64,000 nucleotides of DNA. It comes from Arthrobacter sp. Edens01 (GTDB lineage Bacteria; Actinomycetota; Actinomycetes; Actinomycetales; Micrococcaceae). Every line of letters begins with the position of its first letter. Position 1 is the first letter of the stretch. Both the position numbers and the translations under genes were made by a program. The stretch spans positions 470,561-534,560 of the forward strand of contig NZ_LKIU01000005.1 of assembly GCF_001307035.1 (NCBI RefSeq), read 5' to 3'. This document shows, one piece after another, positions 41,743 to 56,980 of this stretch. The notes beneath the pieces were generated by a model. The model ran no database searches, had not been told where the DNA came from, and saw only the letters and a program-made list of their open reading frames with translations.

Positions 41743-44286
41743 GTGAGAATCCCACTTTCCTGGCTGCGCGAGTACGCCCAGGTGCCGGCGGATGCAACCG
41801 CCGAAGACGTGATGGCAGAGCTGGTCAAGGTTGGCCTGGAGGAAGAGGACGTCCACCGTCCCACCGACGAACTGCAGGGCCCGATCGTGGTCGGCCAGGT
41901 GCTCTCCAAGGAGCCCGAGCCGCAGAAGAACGGCAAGACCATCAACTGGTGCTCCGTCCGGGTGGTGCCGGAGGGCGCTGAGCAGACGCTGACCGGTGAC
42001 GGCATTGACCCGTCCGGCGTGCAGGGCATCGTCTGCGGCGCGCACAACTTCGAGGTGGGGGACAAGGTTGTTGTCACCCTGCCCGGCGCCGTGCTGCCCG
42101 GTGATTTCCGGATCAGCCCGCGCAAGACCTACGGCCACGTTTCCGCCGGCATGATCGCCTCCGTGCGTGAACTCGGCATCGGCGAAGACCACGACGGCAT
42201 CCTGGTGCTCTCCACCCTGGGTCTTGATCCCGAGGTCGGCACCGACGCGATGGAGCTGCTGGGCCTCTACGACCAGGCGGCGGAAATCAACGTCACCCCG
42301 GACCGCGGCTACGTCTTCTCCATCCGCGGCGCTGCCCGCGAGTACGCCCACGCCACCGGCACCAAGTTCACCGACCCCGCGGCCACGGTGGAGGTTCCGG
42401 AAGCCGACGGCGCCGGGTACCCGGTGCGCCTGGCCGACGAAGCCCCGATCTACGGCAAGGCCGGCTGCGACCGCTTCGTGGCACGCACCGTCCGCGGCGT
42501 GGACCCCACCCGCCCGACGCCGCCGTGGATGTCCTCACGCCTGCGCCTGGCCGGCATGCGGTCCATCTCGCTGGTCGTGGACATCTCCAACTACGTGATG
42601 CTCGAGCTCGGCCAGCCGCTGCACTTCTACGACCTGGACAAGCTCACGGGCGAGATCGTGGTCCGCCGCGCCAACCCGGGCGAGACGCTGAAGACCCTGG
42701 ATGACAAGGTCCGCACGCTGGACCCCGAGGACCTGCTGATCACTGACGGCTCCGGTGCCATTGGCATCGCCGGCGTGATGGGCGGCAATGCCACCGAGGT
42801 CTCCGACGCCACACAGAACGTCCTGATTGAGGCCGCCCACTTCGAGGAAGTCTCGATTGGCCGTTCGCGCCGCCGCCACAAGCTCCCGTCCGAGGCGTCC
42901 AAGCGCTTCGAGCGCGGCGTTGACTGGTACGTCGCGGACATCGCTGCCCAGCGCGCCGTCGACCTCCTGGTGGAACTGGCCGGCGGCACCGCCGACGAAT
43001 CCATCACCGACGCCGGAACCGCACCGGAAACCCGCAGCATCTTCCTGCCGGCGGACTTCCCGGCCAGGCTGATCGGCCTGGAGTTCACCGAGGACCAGAT
43101 CACCGGCACGCTCACCGATTTGGGCGCAGACGTTGAAAAGGCCGACGGCGGCTTCCGGGTAGTTCCCCCGAGCTGGCGGACCGACCTGGAAACCCGTGAG
43201 GACCTCACCGAGGAAATCATCCGGCTGGTGGGCTACGACAAGATCCCCTCCACCCTTCCGGTTGCTCCTCCCGGCCGCGGCCTGACCCGCGTCCAGCAGC
43301 AGCGCCGCCGGCTGCAGCAGTCCCTCGCGGCGTCGGGCCTCACCGAAGTGCTGTCCTACCCCTTCGTCACCGAAGCGGACAACAACACCTTCGGCACCCC
43401 GGTGGCCGGCGAAGAACGCCCGGCCATGAAGCTGGCCAACCCGCTCTCCGCCGAGTTCGGCTACCTGCGCACCTCGGTGCTGCCGGGCCTGTTCGACGTC
43501 GCCAAGCGGAACCTTTCACGCGGCTTCCGGGACCTGGCGCTCTTCGAATCCGCGCTCGTCTTCCTTCCGGGGGAGCAGAACGGCACGGAGTCGATTCCGC
43601 CGCTGGGTGTCAAGCCCTCGGAAGAGGTCCTCGACGGCCTCTACAACGGAATCCCGGACCAGCCGCTGCACATCGGCGTACTGTTCACCGGCCACGAGTC
43701 ACCCGCCGGCGCCGGCCACACTCCGCGTGCCTGGGACTGGGCCGACGCCGTCGACACCGCCCGGCTCATGGGCGACGTGCTCGGCGTCGAACTGGTCATC
43801 GGCCAAGGCGAACACCAGGCTTTCCACCCGGGACGCACCGCCAGGATCTCGCTGCGCAGCGGTGAGACCGTGGGGTACGCCGGTGAACTGCACCCGAAGC
43901 TGCTCGCAGCGCGGGACATGCCGGCCCGCACCGTGGCGCTGGAGCTCGACGCCGATGCTCTCTTCGACGCAGCACCGGACGTGATCGTGGCGAAGGAAAT
44001 TTCCACGTACCCGGCCACCACGCAGGATGTGGCGCTCATTGTGGGCGAGGAGATCCCTGCCGAGTCCGTGCTGGAAACCCTGCGTGAAGGTGCCGGCGAC
44101 CTGCTGGAAGACATCGCGCTGTTCGACGTCTACACCGGCAAGGGCATCGAGCCGGGGCACAAGTCCCTGGCCTTTGCCCTGCGCTTCCGCGCCGATGACC
44201 GCACGCTGACCGCCGACGAGGCCTCCGAATCCCGGGCGGCCGCCGTCGCGCTGGCCGCCGAGCGTTTTGGTGCCGTGCAGCGGTAG
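41743..44286 (+). CDS. pheT: Phenylalanyl-tRNA synthetase beta subunit
   Basis: Protein of 847 residues. The order is the N-terminal PLSWLREY segment, tRNA-binding OB fold (about 40-155), B3/B4 editing domain (GCDRFVARTVRGVDPT to RRHKLPSEASKRFERG), B5, the inactive catalytic-like core, and the C-terminal ferredoxin-like anticodon-binding domain (PATTQDVALIVGEEIPAE). GTG 41743 starts directly after the pheS stop. Followed by a strong terminator. Confidence 0.98.
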   Translation: MRIPLSWLREYAQVPADATAEDVMAELVKVGLEEEDVHRPTDELQGPIVVGQVLSKEPEPQKNGKTINWCSVRVVPEGAEQTLTGDGIDPSGVQGIVCGAHNFEVGDKVVVTLPGAVLPGDFRISPRKTYGHVSAGMIASVRELGIGEDHDGILVLSTLGLDPEVGTDAMELLGLYDQAAEINVTPDRGYVFSIRGAAREYAHATGTKFTDPAATVEVPEADGAGYPVRLADEAPIYGKAGCDRFVARTVRGVDPTRPTPPWMSSRLRLAGMRSISLVVDISNYVMLELGQPLHFYDLDKLTGEIVVRRANPGETLKTLDDKVRTLDPEDLLITDGSGAIGIAGVMGGNATEVSDATQNVLIEAAHFEEVSIGRSRRRHKLPSEASKRFERGVDWYVADIAAQRAVDLLVELAGGTADESITDAGTAPETRSIFLPADFPARLIGLEFTEDQITGTLTDLGADVEKADGGFRVVPPSWRTDLETREDLTEEIIRLVGYDKIPSTLPVAPPGRGLTRVQQQRRRLQQSLAASGLTEVLSYPFVTEADNNTFGTPVAGEERPAMKLANPLSAEFGYLRTSVLPGLFDVAKRNLSRGFRDLALFESALVFLPGEQNGTESIPPLGVKPSEEVLDGLYNGIPDQPLHIGVLFTGHESPAGAGHTPRAWDWADAVDTARLMGDVLGVELVIGQGEHQAFHPGRTARISLRSGETVGYAGELHPKLLAARDMPARTVALELDADALFDAAPDVIVAKEISTYPATTQDVALIVGEEIPAESVLETLREGAGDLLEDIALFDVYTGKGIEPGHKSLAFALRFRADDRTLTADEASESRAAAVALAAERFGAVQR

Positions 44287-44296
44287 TTCCACCTCA

Positions 44297-44346
44297 AAAC
44301 GCGCAGAGCCCTGCCGGAATTTTCCGGCGGGGCTCTGCGCGCTTTT
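44297..44346 (+). terminator. Intrinsic terminator after pheT
   Basis: A 19-bp stem, GCGCAGAGCCCTGCCGGAA at 44301-44319 with its complement at 44322-44340 (one G-U pair), flanked by AAAA and TTTT. Confidence 0.92.
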
Positions 44347-44348
44347 GC

Positions 44349-44354
44349 TAGCTT
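44349..44354 (+). promoter_or_regulatory. -10 element of the HAD gene, leaderless type
   Basis: TAGCTT, seven bases, then GTG 44362, immediately behind the pheT terminator. Confidence 0.5.
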
Positions 44355-44361
44355 GTAGCGG

Positions 44362-44982
44362 GTGAGCACTCTTTCCCGCCCCGGCACCTGGTACCTCTTC
44401 GACTACGGCATGGTGATCTCCGCCGCGCCGCTCCCGGAAGACTGGGATGCGCTCCGGGAAGTCACCGGACTGGATCTCCAGCCAGCATCGAGTCCCTATT
44501 GGGCCACCCGGCTGGAGTACGACGGCGGTGAGCTAAGTCCCGAGGATTACTGGGCTTCGGTCCTCGGCCGGCGTGTGGACGAAGAGGAGCTGGCGCGGCT
44601 CGAAGAATTGGACGCCCGGCAGTGGTCCCGGCTCAATCCGCACACCCTGAAAGTGCTGGAGTTCCTGGCGGGGGAGGGCGCGCAGCTGGCGCTGCTCTCA
44701 AACATGCCGGCGGAGATGTCTTACCGGTACGAGTCGGAGTCGTCCTGGCCGGCGTTCTTTGCTGCCCGCTACTTCAGCGGCCGGCTGGGCATGGTCAAAC
44801 CGAATGAGCGGATCTACCGGCACGTCCTTGACGGCCTGGGTGTAGCCCCCGAAGACGTGGTCTTCATTGACGACAATCCGGCGAATATCGAAGCCGCCAA
44901 GGCGTTGGGCATGCAAGTGGTGCTGCACACGGAGGGCACGGACCTGCGGAAGGAATTTGCTCTGCTCGCCGATCCGGCCTAG
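44362..44982 (+). CDS. HAD-superfamily hydrolase (IA type)
   Basis: Protein of 206 residues. Motif I is YLFDYGMVIS with the nucleophilic Asp, motif II LLSNMPAEMS, motif III Lys in MVKPNERIYRHVL and motif IV FIDDNPANIEAAKALGM. The second Asp of the usual DxD is replaced by Gly (DYG), as in the DxG subgroup with phosphatase or dehalogenase activity. Substrate unknown. Convergent with the TfoX-like gene; the two stop codons overlap or touch. Confidence 0.9.
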   Translation: MSTLSRPGTWYLFDYGMVISAAPLPEDWDALREVTGLDLQPASSPYWATRLEYDGGELSPEDYWASVLGRRVDEEELARLEELDARQWSRLNPHTLKVLEFLAGEGAQLALLSNMPAEMSYRYESESSWPAFFAARYFSGRLGMVKPNERIYRHVLDGLGVAPEDVVFIDDNPANIEAAKALGMQVVLHTEGTDLRKEFALLADPA

Positions 44983-45311
44983 CCGCCCCGCGACGTACGG
45001 CCGACGGAGATCCACCAGTCCAGGGCTTCACCGTCCGCGATGATGTCCATGGGAACGTTCATCCATCCTTCGCCCATCGGACGGCCCGCGCCCATGACGG
45101 CGGGCTGGCCGCCGGCGATCAGCAGATCCTGGTAATGCGCCGGATCCACACAAACCAGCAGGTCCCCGTCCCGGCCAGCCGACACCGCCAGGTGTCCGTC
45201 CACCATAAAGGCGACGCCGCCGAACATGTTTTTCTCCCGGACGTCAGGGTGGGAGGACAGGTTCTGCCGGATGCGCTGTGCCAGGGTCTCCTGCGCTGGG
45301 TCCGACTGCAT
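44979..45311 (-). CDS. TfoX/Sxy N-terminal domain protein
   Basis: Protein of 110 residues: REKNMFGGVAFMVDGHLAVS, GDLLVCVDP and GRPMGEGWMNVP are the signatures of the TfoX N-terminal domain, found alone in many bacteria and not shown to control competence there. ATG 45311 with AAAGG upstream gives the usual length, though the frame is open to 45947. Confidence 0.87.
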   Translation of the reverse strand: MQSDPAQETLAQRIRQNLSSHPDVREKNMFGGVAFMVDGHLAVSAGRDGDLLVCVDPAHYQDLLIAGGQPAVMGAGRPMGEGWMNVPMDIIADGEALDWWISVGRTSRGG

Positions 45312-45325
45312 AATCGTGCCGCCTT

Positions 45326-45742
45326 TCAGTAAGGACGGTTGCCCACGGGATCTGTCGAACTGGTTTTCCGGTTCGCCACCAGGAGCGGGGCGGTCATTCC
45401 CATGCCAATCAGCAGATATCCGATCGCTATCCAACCGTGCCCCGGAATCGAGCTGACGTAAAGAGCTACGGGGACGACGACTACTCCCAGCAACAGCAGA
45501 GTTCCCGCCAGGCGCTTGCCTGTTGGTTGGAATGTGCGGAAGGTTTCGTGTCTTGCGGCGGCCCGGCGGTCCCTGATCACCTGGAGGGCAGCGGCGAGTC
45601 CGGTGAATAGCAGCATCAGCTGGGCCGCCTGTGCGTCGGGCGGCAGTCCGAGCAGGTTGCCGCTCAGAATGCCGGCAGCGGCGAGTGCGATGCTGACGGC
45701 GTCGACCTGCGCGACCCGATCCGGGCCTTGTGCGCTCATCAT
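45326..45742 (-). CDS. Small four-helix membrane protein of unknown function
   Basis: Protein of about 138 residues from ATG 45742 (45739 and 45754 also possible; the frame is open to 46012). Four hydrophobic segments: [55 protein letters not shown] and GWIAIGYLLIGMGMTAPLLV. No motif is recognised. It precedes the TfoX-like gene on the same strand by 14 bases, so both may form one unit. Confidence 0.6.
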   Translation of the reverse strand: MMSAQGPDRVAQVDAVSIALAAAGILSGNLLGLPPDAQAAQLMLLFTGLAAALQVIRDRRAAARHETFRTFQPTGKRLAGTLLLLGVVVVPVALYVSSIPGHGWIAIGYLLIGMGMTAPLLVANRKTSSTDPVGNRPY

Positions 45743-45910
45743 GGCGTCGAGCATCGCACAAACGCGCGGCGCCCGCAGTGCAGCCGAGGTATCGGACACG
45801 GGGGCGGGGGATGCGCGGAGATTCTGCTGCCTGTTCAGGAAGATCCGACCGGTTCGCACTTCTGCTGCCGCTTGGATCAGGCAGCAACCCCCAAACCGGC
45901 AACAGAACCC

Positions 45911-45980
45911 GGATCTGCTCCGCTTTGTGCAGATCGCTCCGCGGCATATCGGAGCGATTGCCACAAAGTGGAGCGGAACC
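45911..45980. repeat. Palindromic repeat, copy A
   Basis: An imperfect hairpin-forming unit with GCTCCGCTTTGTGCAGATCG on one arm and GAGCGATTGCCACAAAGTGG on the other. It aligns along its whole length with copy B at 46973-47041, about four fifths identical by hand, in the same orientation. The two flank the DUF2975/HTH module. Confidence 0.8.
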
Positions 45981-46018
45981 GGCAAGCCGGCAGCGGGCCT
46001 AGACGCTGACAAACAGTT

Positions 46019-46267
46019 TCAAGTCCGAGGCTCGATGCTGAAGAGTTCGCCCGGCGTGGTTTCCAGAGCGTCGCAGACGGCTGTCAAGGTGGTGAACCGA
46101 ACGGCCTTGGCCTTGTTCGTTTTGAGGATGGAAAGGTTTGCCATGGTTATGCCGGTCCGCACTGAAAGCTCAGTCAACGTCATTCCCCGCTGGAGCAGCA
46201 CCTTATCCAGATGGCACACCACTCGGTGGCCGCTGGCTGGCTCGGCAGCGGATCGAGTGTCAGACAA
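46019..46267 (-). CDS. Small XRE-type transcriptional regulator (YozG-like)
   Basis: Protein of up to 82 residues. The core HLDKVLLQRGMTLTELSVRT followed by GITMANLSILKTNKAKAVRF and VCDALETTPGELFSIEP matches the short Cro/C1 helix-turn-helix regulators that accompany DUF2975 genes. TTG 46267 overlaps the DUF2975 stop (TTGTCTGA) with GGAAGAG upstream; tandem GTGs at 46222 and 46219 would give a 67-residue protein closer to the usual family length. Probably autoregulates through the palindrome at 46902. Confidence 0.82.
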   Translation of the reverse strand: MSDTRSAAEPASGHRVVCHLDKVLLQRGMTLTELSVRTGITMANLSILKTNKAKAVRFTTLTAVCDALETTPGELFSIEPRT

Positions 46268-46895
46268 GTCCGTCCGTCTCTTCCTGCAGCCGTCCGCCTG
46301 CCTTGAAAGCGCTGGAGAGCGCCAGGCCAACGACGCCGCTGGTGATCATGAAGTACGGCCACCGGGGAGCGTCGGTGCTGATTACTGCGTAATCCGCGCC
46401 GAGCGGGAAACCTTCGGTGCCGAAATTGCTCGCCACCTCAAAGACGGCCCGGTTTGCCGTAGCGTCGAGCGTGCCGTACAGAAGCCCAGCTCCAATCAGG
46501 AGAAAGCTAAGGGCCAGTAGATTCTTCCGTACCCGCGCTGTGAACGGCCGTCCGGCAGAGATTTCCTGCAGGACTCTCGCGATGAGGAACGCGGCCACCA
46601 GTGCCATGACAATGTAAAGCAGTGCAGGGGTCGCACACAGCACGCGCAGCCACAACGGAATATCCACCAGATAGCCAACTGCACCCTCACGGAGTTCCGC
46701 CTGATTGATTTGGGGGAGCATAACGAGCTGCACCCGCGGATCAGCACCCCCGAAGGCCAACGGAGTCCGGCCGAAGATCGTCACGAATGCCTCCGCAGCA
46801 CTACCGAGTGCTGCGAGGCAGGCAACGATCCAAACCGAGATCACCGCCAACTGGACGGACTTCGGTTTTCTGGTGTGCGTCACGTTCGTCATCAT
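46260..46895 (-). CDS. DUF2975 membrane protein
   Basis: Protein of 211 residues (209 from the second ATG) with four membrane helices (about 15-40, 82-110, 122-145, 178-197). The central FLIARVLQEISAGRPFTARVRKNLLALSF segment is the DUF2975 hallmark. The family is paired with the small regulator that follows, possibly acting as a membrane sensor or antagonist; function unknown. The AT-rich promoter region upstream contains a palindrome. Confidence 0.87.
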   Translation of the reverse strand: MMTNVTHTRKPKSVQLAVISVWIVACLAALGSAAEAFVTIFGRTPLAFGGADPRVQLVMLPQINQAELREGAVGYLVDIPLWLRVLCATPALLYIVMALVAAFLIARVLQEISAGRPFTARVRKNLLALSFLLIGAGLLYGTLDATANRAVFEVASNFGTEGFPLGADYAVISTDAPRWPYFMITSGVVGLALSSAFKAGGRLQEETDGLV

Positions 46896-46901
46896 TCCCC
46901 A

Positions 46902-46932
46902 TATCGATTGTCAATAATATTGATAAACGATA
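46902..46932. promoter_or_regulatory. Inverted repeat in the DUF2975/HTH promoter, candidate operator
   Basis: TATCGATTGTCAAT at 46902-46915 and ATTGATAAACGATA at 46919-46932 are inverted copies matching at twelve of fourteen positions, in an AT-rich patch that stands out from the GC-rich surroundings. Confidence 0.65.
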
Positions 46933-46972
46933 TAACGGGTTGGTGCGGATGGCAACACTGTCGAGAGAATCG

Positions 46973-47041
46973 GGATCGCTCCGGTTTGTGCAGATCCCTC
47001 CGCCGCGAACCGGAGCGTTTGGGACAAAGCGGAGGGAAACC
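46973..47041. repeat. Palindromic repeat, copy B
   Basis: Contains GCTCCGGTTTGTGCAGATCC and ACCGGAGCGTTTGGGACAAA; aligned with copy A. Both are followed about 24 bases later by GACGCTGA, so the shared unit may extend to about 47066. Confidence 0.8.
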
Positions 47042-47094
47042 AAGAAAGGGCCGGCGGGGACGCTGATGAAGCCCAAGAACCAGGGCCGGCCGGC

Positions 47095-48060
47095 CTACGG
47101 AACCAGCAGCACCTTGCCGGTCGTCTTCCGGCCCTCAAGGTCCTCATGCGCACGGGCAGCGTCGGCCAGAGGATAGGTGGCACCAATCCGGACATCCAGG
47201 GTTCCGGCCTCCACCATTTCGAACAGCTCGCGCGCACGCCACTGCCGCTCCTCGGCGCTGAGCAGGTAATCCCTTATGGTCGGCCGGGTCAGGTAGAGCG
47301 AGCCCAGGGCGTTCAGCCGCTGGATGTCGAACGGAGGCACCTGGCCCGACGCTCCGCCGAACAGCACCATCATTCCGCGCGGACGAAGGCTGGCCAGGGA
47401 ACCGTCGAACGTGGCCTCGCCGACGCCGTCGAACACCACGTCCACGCCGCGCCCGTCCGTCAGCTCGCGGACCCGGTCAGCGAAACCGTCGTAGCGCAGA
47501 ACGTGGTCCGCGCCGGCCGCCGAGGCCAGCGCTTCCTTCTCGTCCGTGGAAACCGTGGTGATTACCGTGGCGCCCTTAGCCTTCAGGAGCTGGGTCAGCA
47601 GAAGGCCGACTCCGCCGGCACCGGCATGGGTCAGGACGGTTTCCCCGGACTGGACCGGATAGGTGGAGTTGCACAGGTAATGCGCCGTCATACCCTGCAG
47701 TGGAAGAGCGGCAGCCACTTCGCTGCTCACGTCGCGGGGCACGGGCAGTGCCTTGGAAGCATCCAGCAGCATGTATTCCGAATAGGCGCCGCCGCCTTCC
47801 GCCGTCGCCACCCTGTCTCCATCGCTGAAAGCGGCGACGTCCATACCCGTCTGGACCACGGTTCCCGCAGCCTCCGAACCGGGGATGAAGGGGTAGTTCA
47901 TCTTGTAGACGCCGCTGCGCTGGTACGTGTCGATGAAGTTCACGCCGGCGGCAGCGACCTTCACCAGCAGTTCGTTGGGGCCGGGAACCGGAAGATCCAC
48001 GTCTTCATAGCGCAGGATTTCGGGTCCGCCCGCTTTCGGGACGACAATGGCCTTATGCAT
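47095..48060 (-). CDS. Quinone oxidoreductase, zinc-independent MDR family
   Basis: Protein of 321 residues. Signatures are AAGVNFIDTYQRSGVY, PGSEAAGTV, the NADPH-binding AGAGGVGLLLTQLLKAKGATV and DGVGEATFDGSL. Zn ligands of alcohol dehydrogenases are absent, which fits NADPH:quinone oxidoreductase (QOR). It reduces quinones by one electron or similar substrates. GGAAGAGG precedes the ATG at 48060. It is divergent from argC. Confidence 0.92.
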   Translation of the reverse strand: MHKAIVVPKAGGPEILRYEDVDLPVPGPNELLVKVAAAGVNFIDTYQRSGVYKMNYPFIPGSEAAGTVVQTGMDVAAFSDGDRVATAEGGGAYSEYMLLDASKALPVPRDVSSEVAAALPLQGMTAHYLCNSTYPVQSGETVLTHAGAGGVGLLLTQLLKAKGATVITTVSTDEKEALASAAGADHVLRYDGFADRVRELTDGRGVDVVFDGVGEATFDGSLASLRPRGMMVLFGGASGQVPPFDIQRLNALGSLYLTRPTIRDYLLSAEERQWRARELFEMVEAGTLDVRIGATYPLADAARAHEDLEGRKTTGKVLLVP

Positions 48061-48169
48061 GGAATGCCTCTTCCGATGGTTTGGCGGCTGTAACCGGGTT
48101 CACGACCTTCGAACCCATCGTAGGGCGGCGTCGGCCGGGAGGCACGGATCCGTGCCCGCCGAAGTCACA

Positions 48170-49249
<1,080 letters not shown>

Positions 49250-49250
<1 letters not shown>

Positions 49251-50419
49251 TGACCACCACCGCAGCAACCGGCATCACCGCGCCGGCCGGATTCCGTGCC
49301 GCAGGCGTCACCGCCGGACTCAAAGCTTCCGGCGGACGAGACGTCGCCCTGGTGGTCAACGATGGCCCGTCCAAGGCAGCCGCCGCAGTGTTCACCCGCA
49401 ACCGGGTGGCTGCAGCTCCCGTGCATTGGTCCCGCCAGGTGATGTCCGACGGTCGGGCCGACGCCGTGTTCCTGAACTCCGGCGGCGCCAACGCCTGCAC
49501 CGGCCCGCAGGGTTTCCAGAACACCCACGCCACCGCCGAAAAAGTCGCCGACCTGCTCGGCATCTCCGCCGGCGATGTGCTGGTCTGCTCCACCGGCCTG
49601 ATCGGCGAGCAGCTGCCCATGGACAAGATCCTCCCGGGTGCCGAAGCTGCCGCAGCGGCGCTGGATGCCGACGGCGGTGCCCTGGCAGCCGAAGCGATCA
49701 TGACCACGGACACCGTCTCCAAACAGGCAGTCTTTACCGGCAGCGGCTACAGCATCGGCGGCATGGCCAAGGGCGCCGGCATGCTGGCACCGGGCCTGGC
49801 CACCATGCTGGTGGTCCTGACCACGGACGCGGACCTCGACGCCGCTGCCCTGGATGCGGCCCTGCGCGCCGCCACCGCCGTCACCTTCGACCGCACCGAC
49901 TCCGACGGCTGCATGTCCACTAACGACACCGTGATCCTCATGGCCTCCGGCGCATCCGGCACCACCCCGGACACTGATGAGTTCACCCGCGGACTCACCG
50001 AGGTGTGCCACTCCCTGGCCCAGCAACTCATCACCGACGCCGAAGGCGCCAGCCACGACATCGCGATCACTACGGTCCACGCGGCCACGGTGGCCGACGC
50101 CGAGAACGCCTCCCGCGCCGTCGCCCGTTCCAACCTCTTCAAGACCGCCATCTTCGGCAACGACCCGAACTGGGGCCGGGTGCTCTCAGCCGTCGGCACC
50201 ACCGACGCCGCGTTCGAACCTGACCAGATCAACGTCACCATCAACGGCGTTCAGGTCTGCCGCAACGGAGGCATCGGGGAACCGCGCGACGGTGTGGACC
50301 TCACCGGACGGGCCGTCAGCGTTGAAATCGACCTCGCTGCCGGCACCGAGTCCGCGACCATCTGGACGAACGACCTGACCACGGACTACGTCCACGAAAA
50401 CTCGGCGTACAGCAGCTAG
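49250..50419 (+). CDS. argJ: Bifunctional ornithine acetyltransferase/N-acetylglutamate synthase ArgJ
   Basis: Protein of 389 residues. ArgJ recycles the acetyl group from N-acetylornithine to glutamate. It self-cleaves before the nucleophilic Thr in [21 protein letters not shown] and [19 protein letters not shown] [10 protein letters not shown] segments are visible, and NDPNWGRVL is near the end. Whether it also uses acetyl-CoA cannot be seen. The ATG overlaps the argC stop; 16 bases separate it from argB. Confidence 0.96.
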
Positions 50420-50435
50420 GCGGGAAAAGAACAGC

Positions 50436-51355
50436 ATGAGTACAGCCACCCAGCAGGACCAGGCAGCGGCACAGGACAAGGCCGCCACCCTGATTGAAGC
50501 CCTGCCCTGGATCCAGCGCTTCGCGGGCAGCACCATCGTGATCAAGTACGGCGGCAACGCCATGATCAACGACGAACTGCGCCAGGCCTTCGCCGAAGAC
50601 ATCGTCTTCCTCCACCACGTGGGCGTGCACCCCGTAGTGGTCCACGGCGGCGGGCCGCAGATCAGTGCCCTGCTGGACCGGCTCGGCATCGAATCCGAGT
50701 TCAAGGGCGGGCTGCGCGTCACCACCCCCGAAGCCATGGACGCCGTCCGCATGGTGCTCACCGGGCAGGTCGGCCGCGAACTGGTTGGCCTCGTGAACTC
50801 CCACGGCCCCTACGCCGTTGGCCTCTCCGGAGAAGACGGTGGACTCCTGCAGGCCGTCCGCACCGGAACCGTCATCGACGGGGAAGAAGTGGACCTGGGC
50901 CTGGTGGGCGAAGTCGTGGGCGTGAACCCCGGCGCCATCCTGGACCTCATCGAAGCCGGCCGCATCCCGGTCATCTCCACGGTCGCCCCGGAGATCGGCG
51001 CCGACGGCAGCCCCACGGGTCAGGTGCTCAACGTCAACGCCGACACCGCCGCCGCTGCCCTTGCCGTGGCACTGGGCGCCTGCCGCCTGGTGGTCCTGAC
51101 CGACGTCGAAGGCCTCTACGCCAACTGGCCGGACAAATCCTCGCTGATTTCTGCCCTCACTGCCGGCGAACTGCGGGATATGCTGCCCACCCTTGAATCC
51201 GGCATGATCCCCAAGATGGAAGCCTGCCTGGCTGCCGTGGACGGGGGAGTGGACCGCGCCGCAGTCGTCGACGGGCGCATGGCCCACTCGATGCTGCTGG
51301 AAGTCTTCACCACCGCCGGCATCGGCACCCAGATCATTCCGGACGGAGCAGAAGC

Positions 51356-51359
<4 letters not shown>
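50436..51359 (+). CDS. argB: Acetylglutamate kinase ArgB
   Basis: Protein of 307 residues. It phosphorylates N-acetylglutamate. KYGGNAM supplies the phosphate-binding Lys, [11 protein letters not shown] the substrate loop, and [13 protein letters not shown] and [12 protein letters not shown] are typical. An N-terminal helix before the core suggests the arginine-inhibited hexameric type. The end overlaps argD (ATGA). Confidence 0.97.
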
Positions 51360-54107
<2,748 letters not shown>

Positions 54108-54203
54108 AACCTGGACGGGCAGGCACCCCGGAACAGGTTTTCCCCCACTTTTACAACCAAACCGCAGCGTGCGCGCTGCACCAATCGCAAGAGGAGCACA
54201 TTC

Positions 54204-56881
<2,678 letters not shown>

Positions 56882-56896
56882 GCCCCTTCCCCCACC

Positions 56897-56956
56897 ATCG
56901 AGATGGCAGAAACTGCCCGTTTGACGCGTCATACGGGCAGTTTCTGCCATCTCGAT
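56897..56956. repeat. 60-base near-perfect palindrome after argH
   Basis: 24-base perfect arms at 56897-56920 and 56933-56956 (starting ATCGAGATGGCAGAAACTGC) around a 12-base loop that is itself a TGACGCGTCA palindrome, leaving one T/T mismatch pair overall. C-rich and G-rich flanks can lengthen it. It may terminate the arg transcript or be an interspersed repeat. Confidence 0.85.
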
Positions 56957-56968
56957 TTGGGGAGGGGA

Positions 56969-56974
56969 TAGCGT
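56969..56974 (+). promoter_or_regulatory. -10 element of the PNPOx gene, leaderless type
   Basis: TAGCGT, six bases, then ATG 56981, directly behind the palindrome. Confidence 0.55.
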
Positions 56975-56980
56975 GGTGCC

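Noticed and set aside
48142..48155. GCACGGATCCGTGC palindrome between qor and argC
   Set aside because: A 14-base palindrome between divergent genes could be a regulator site or a weak hairpin, but nothing links it to a known regulator.
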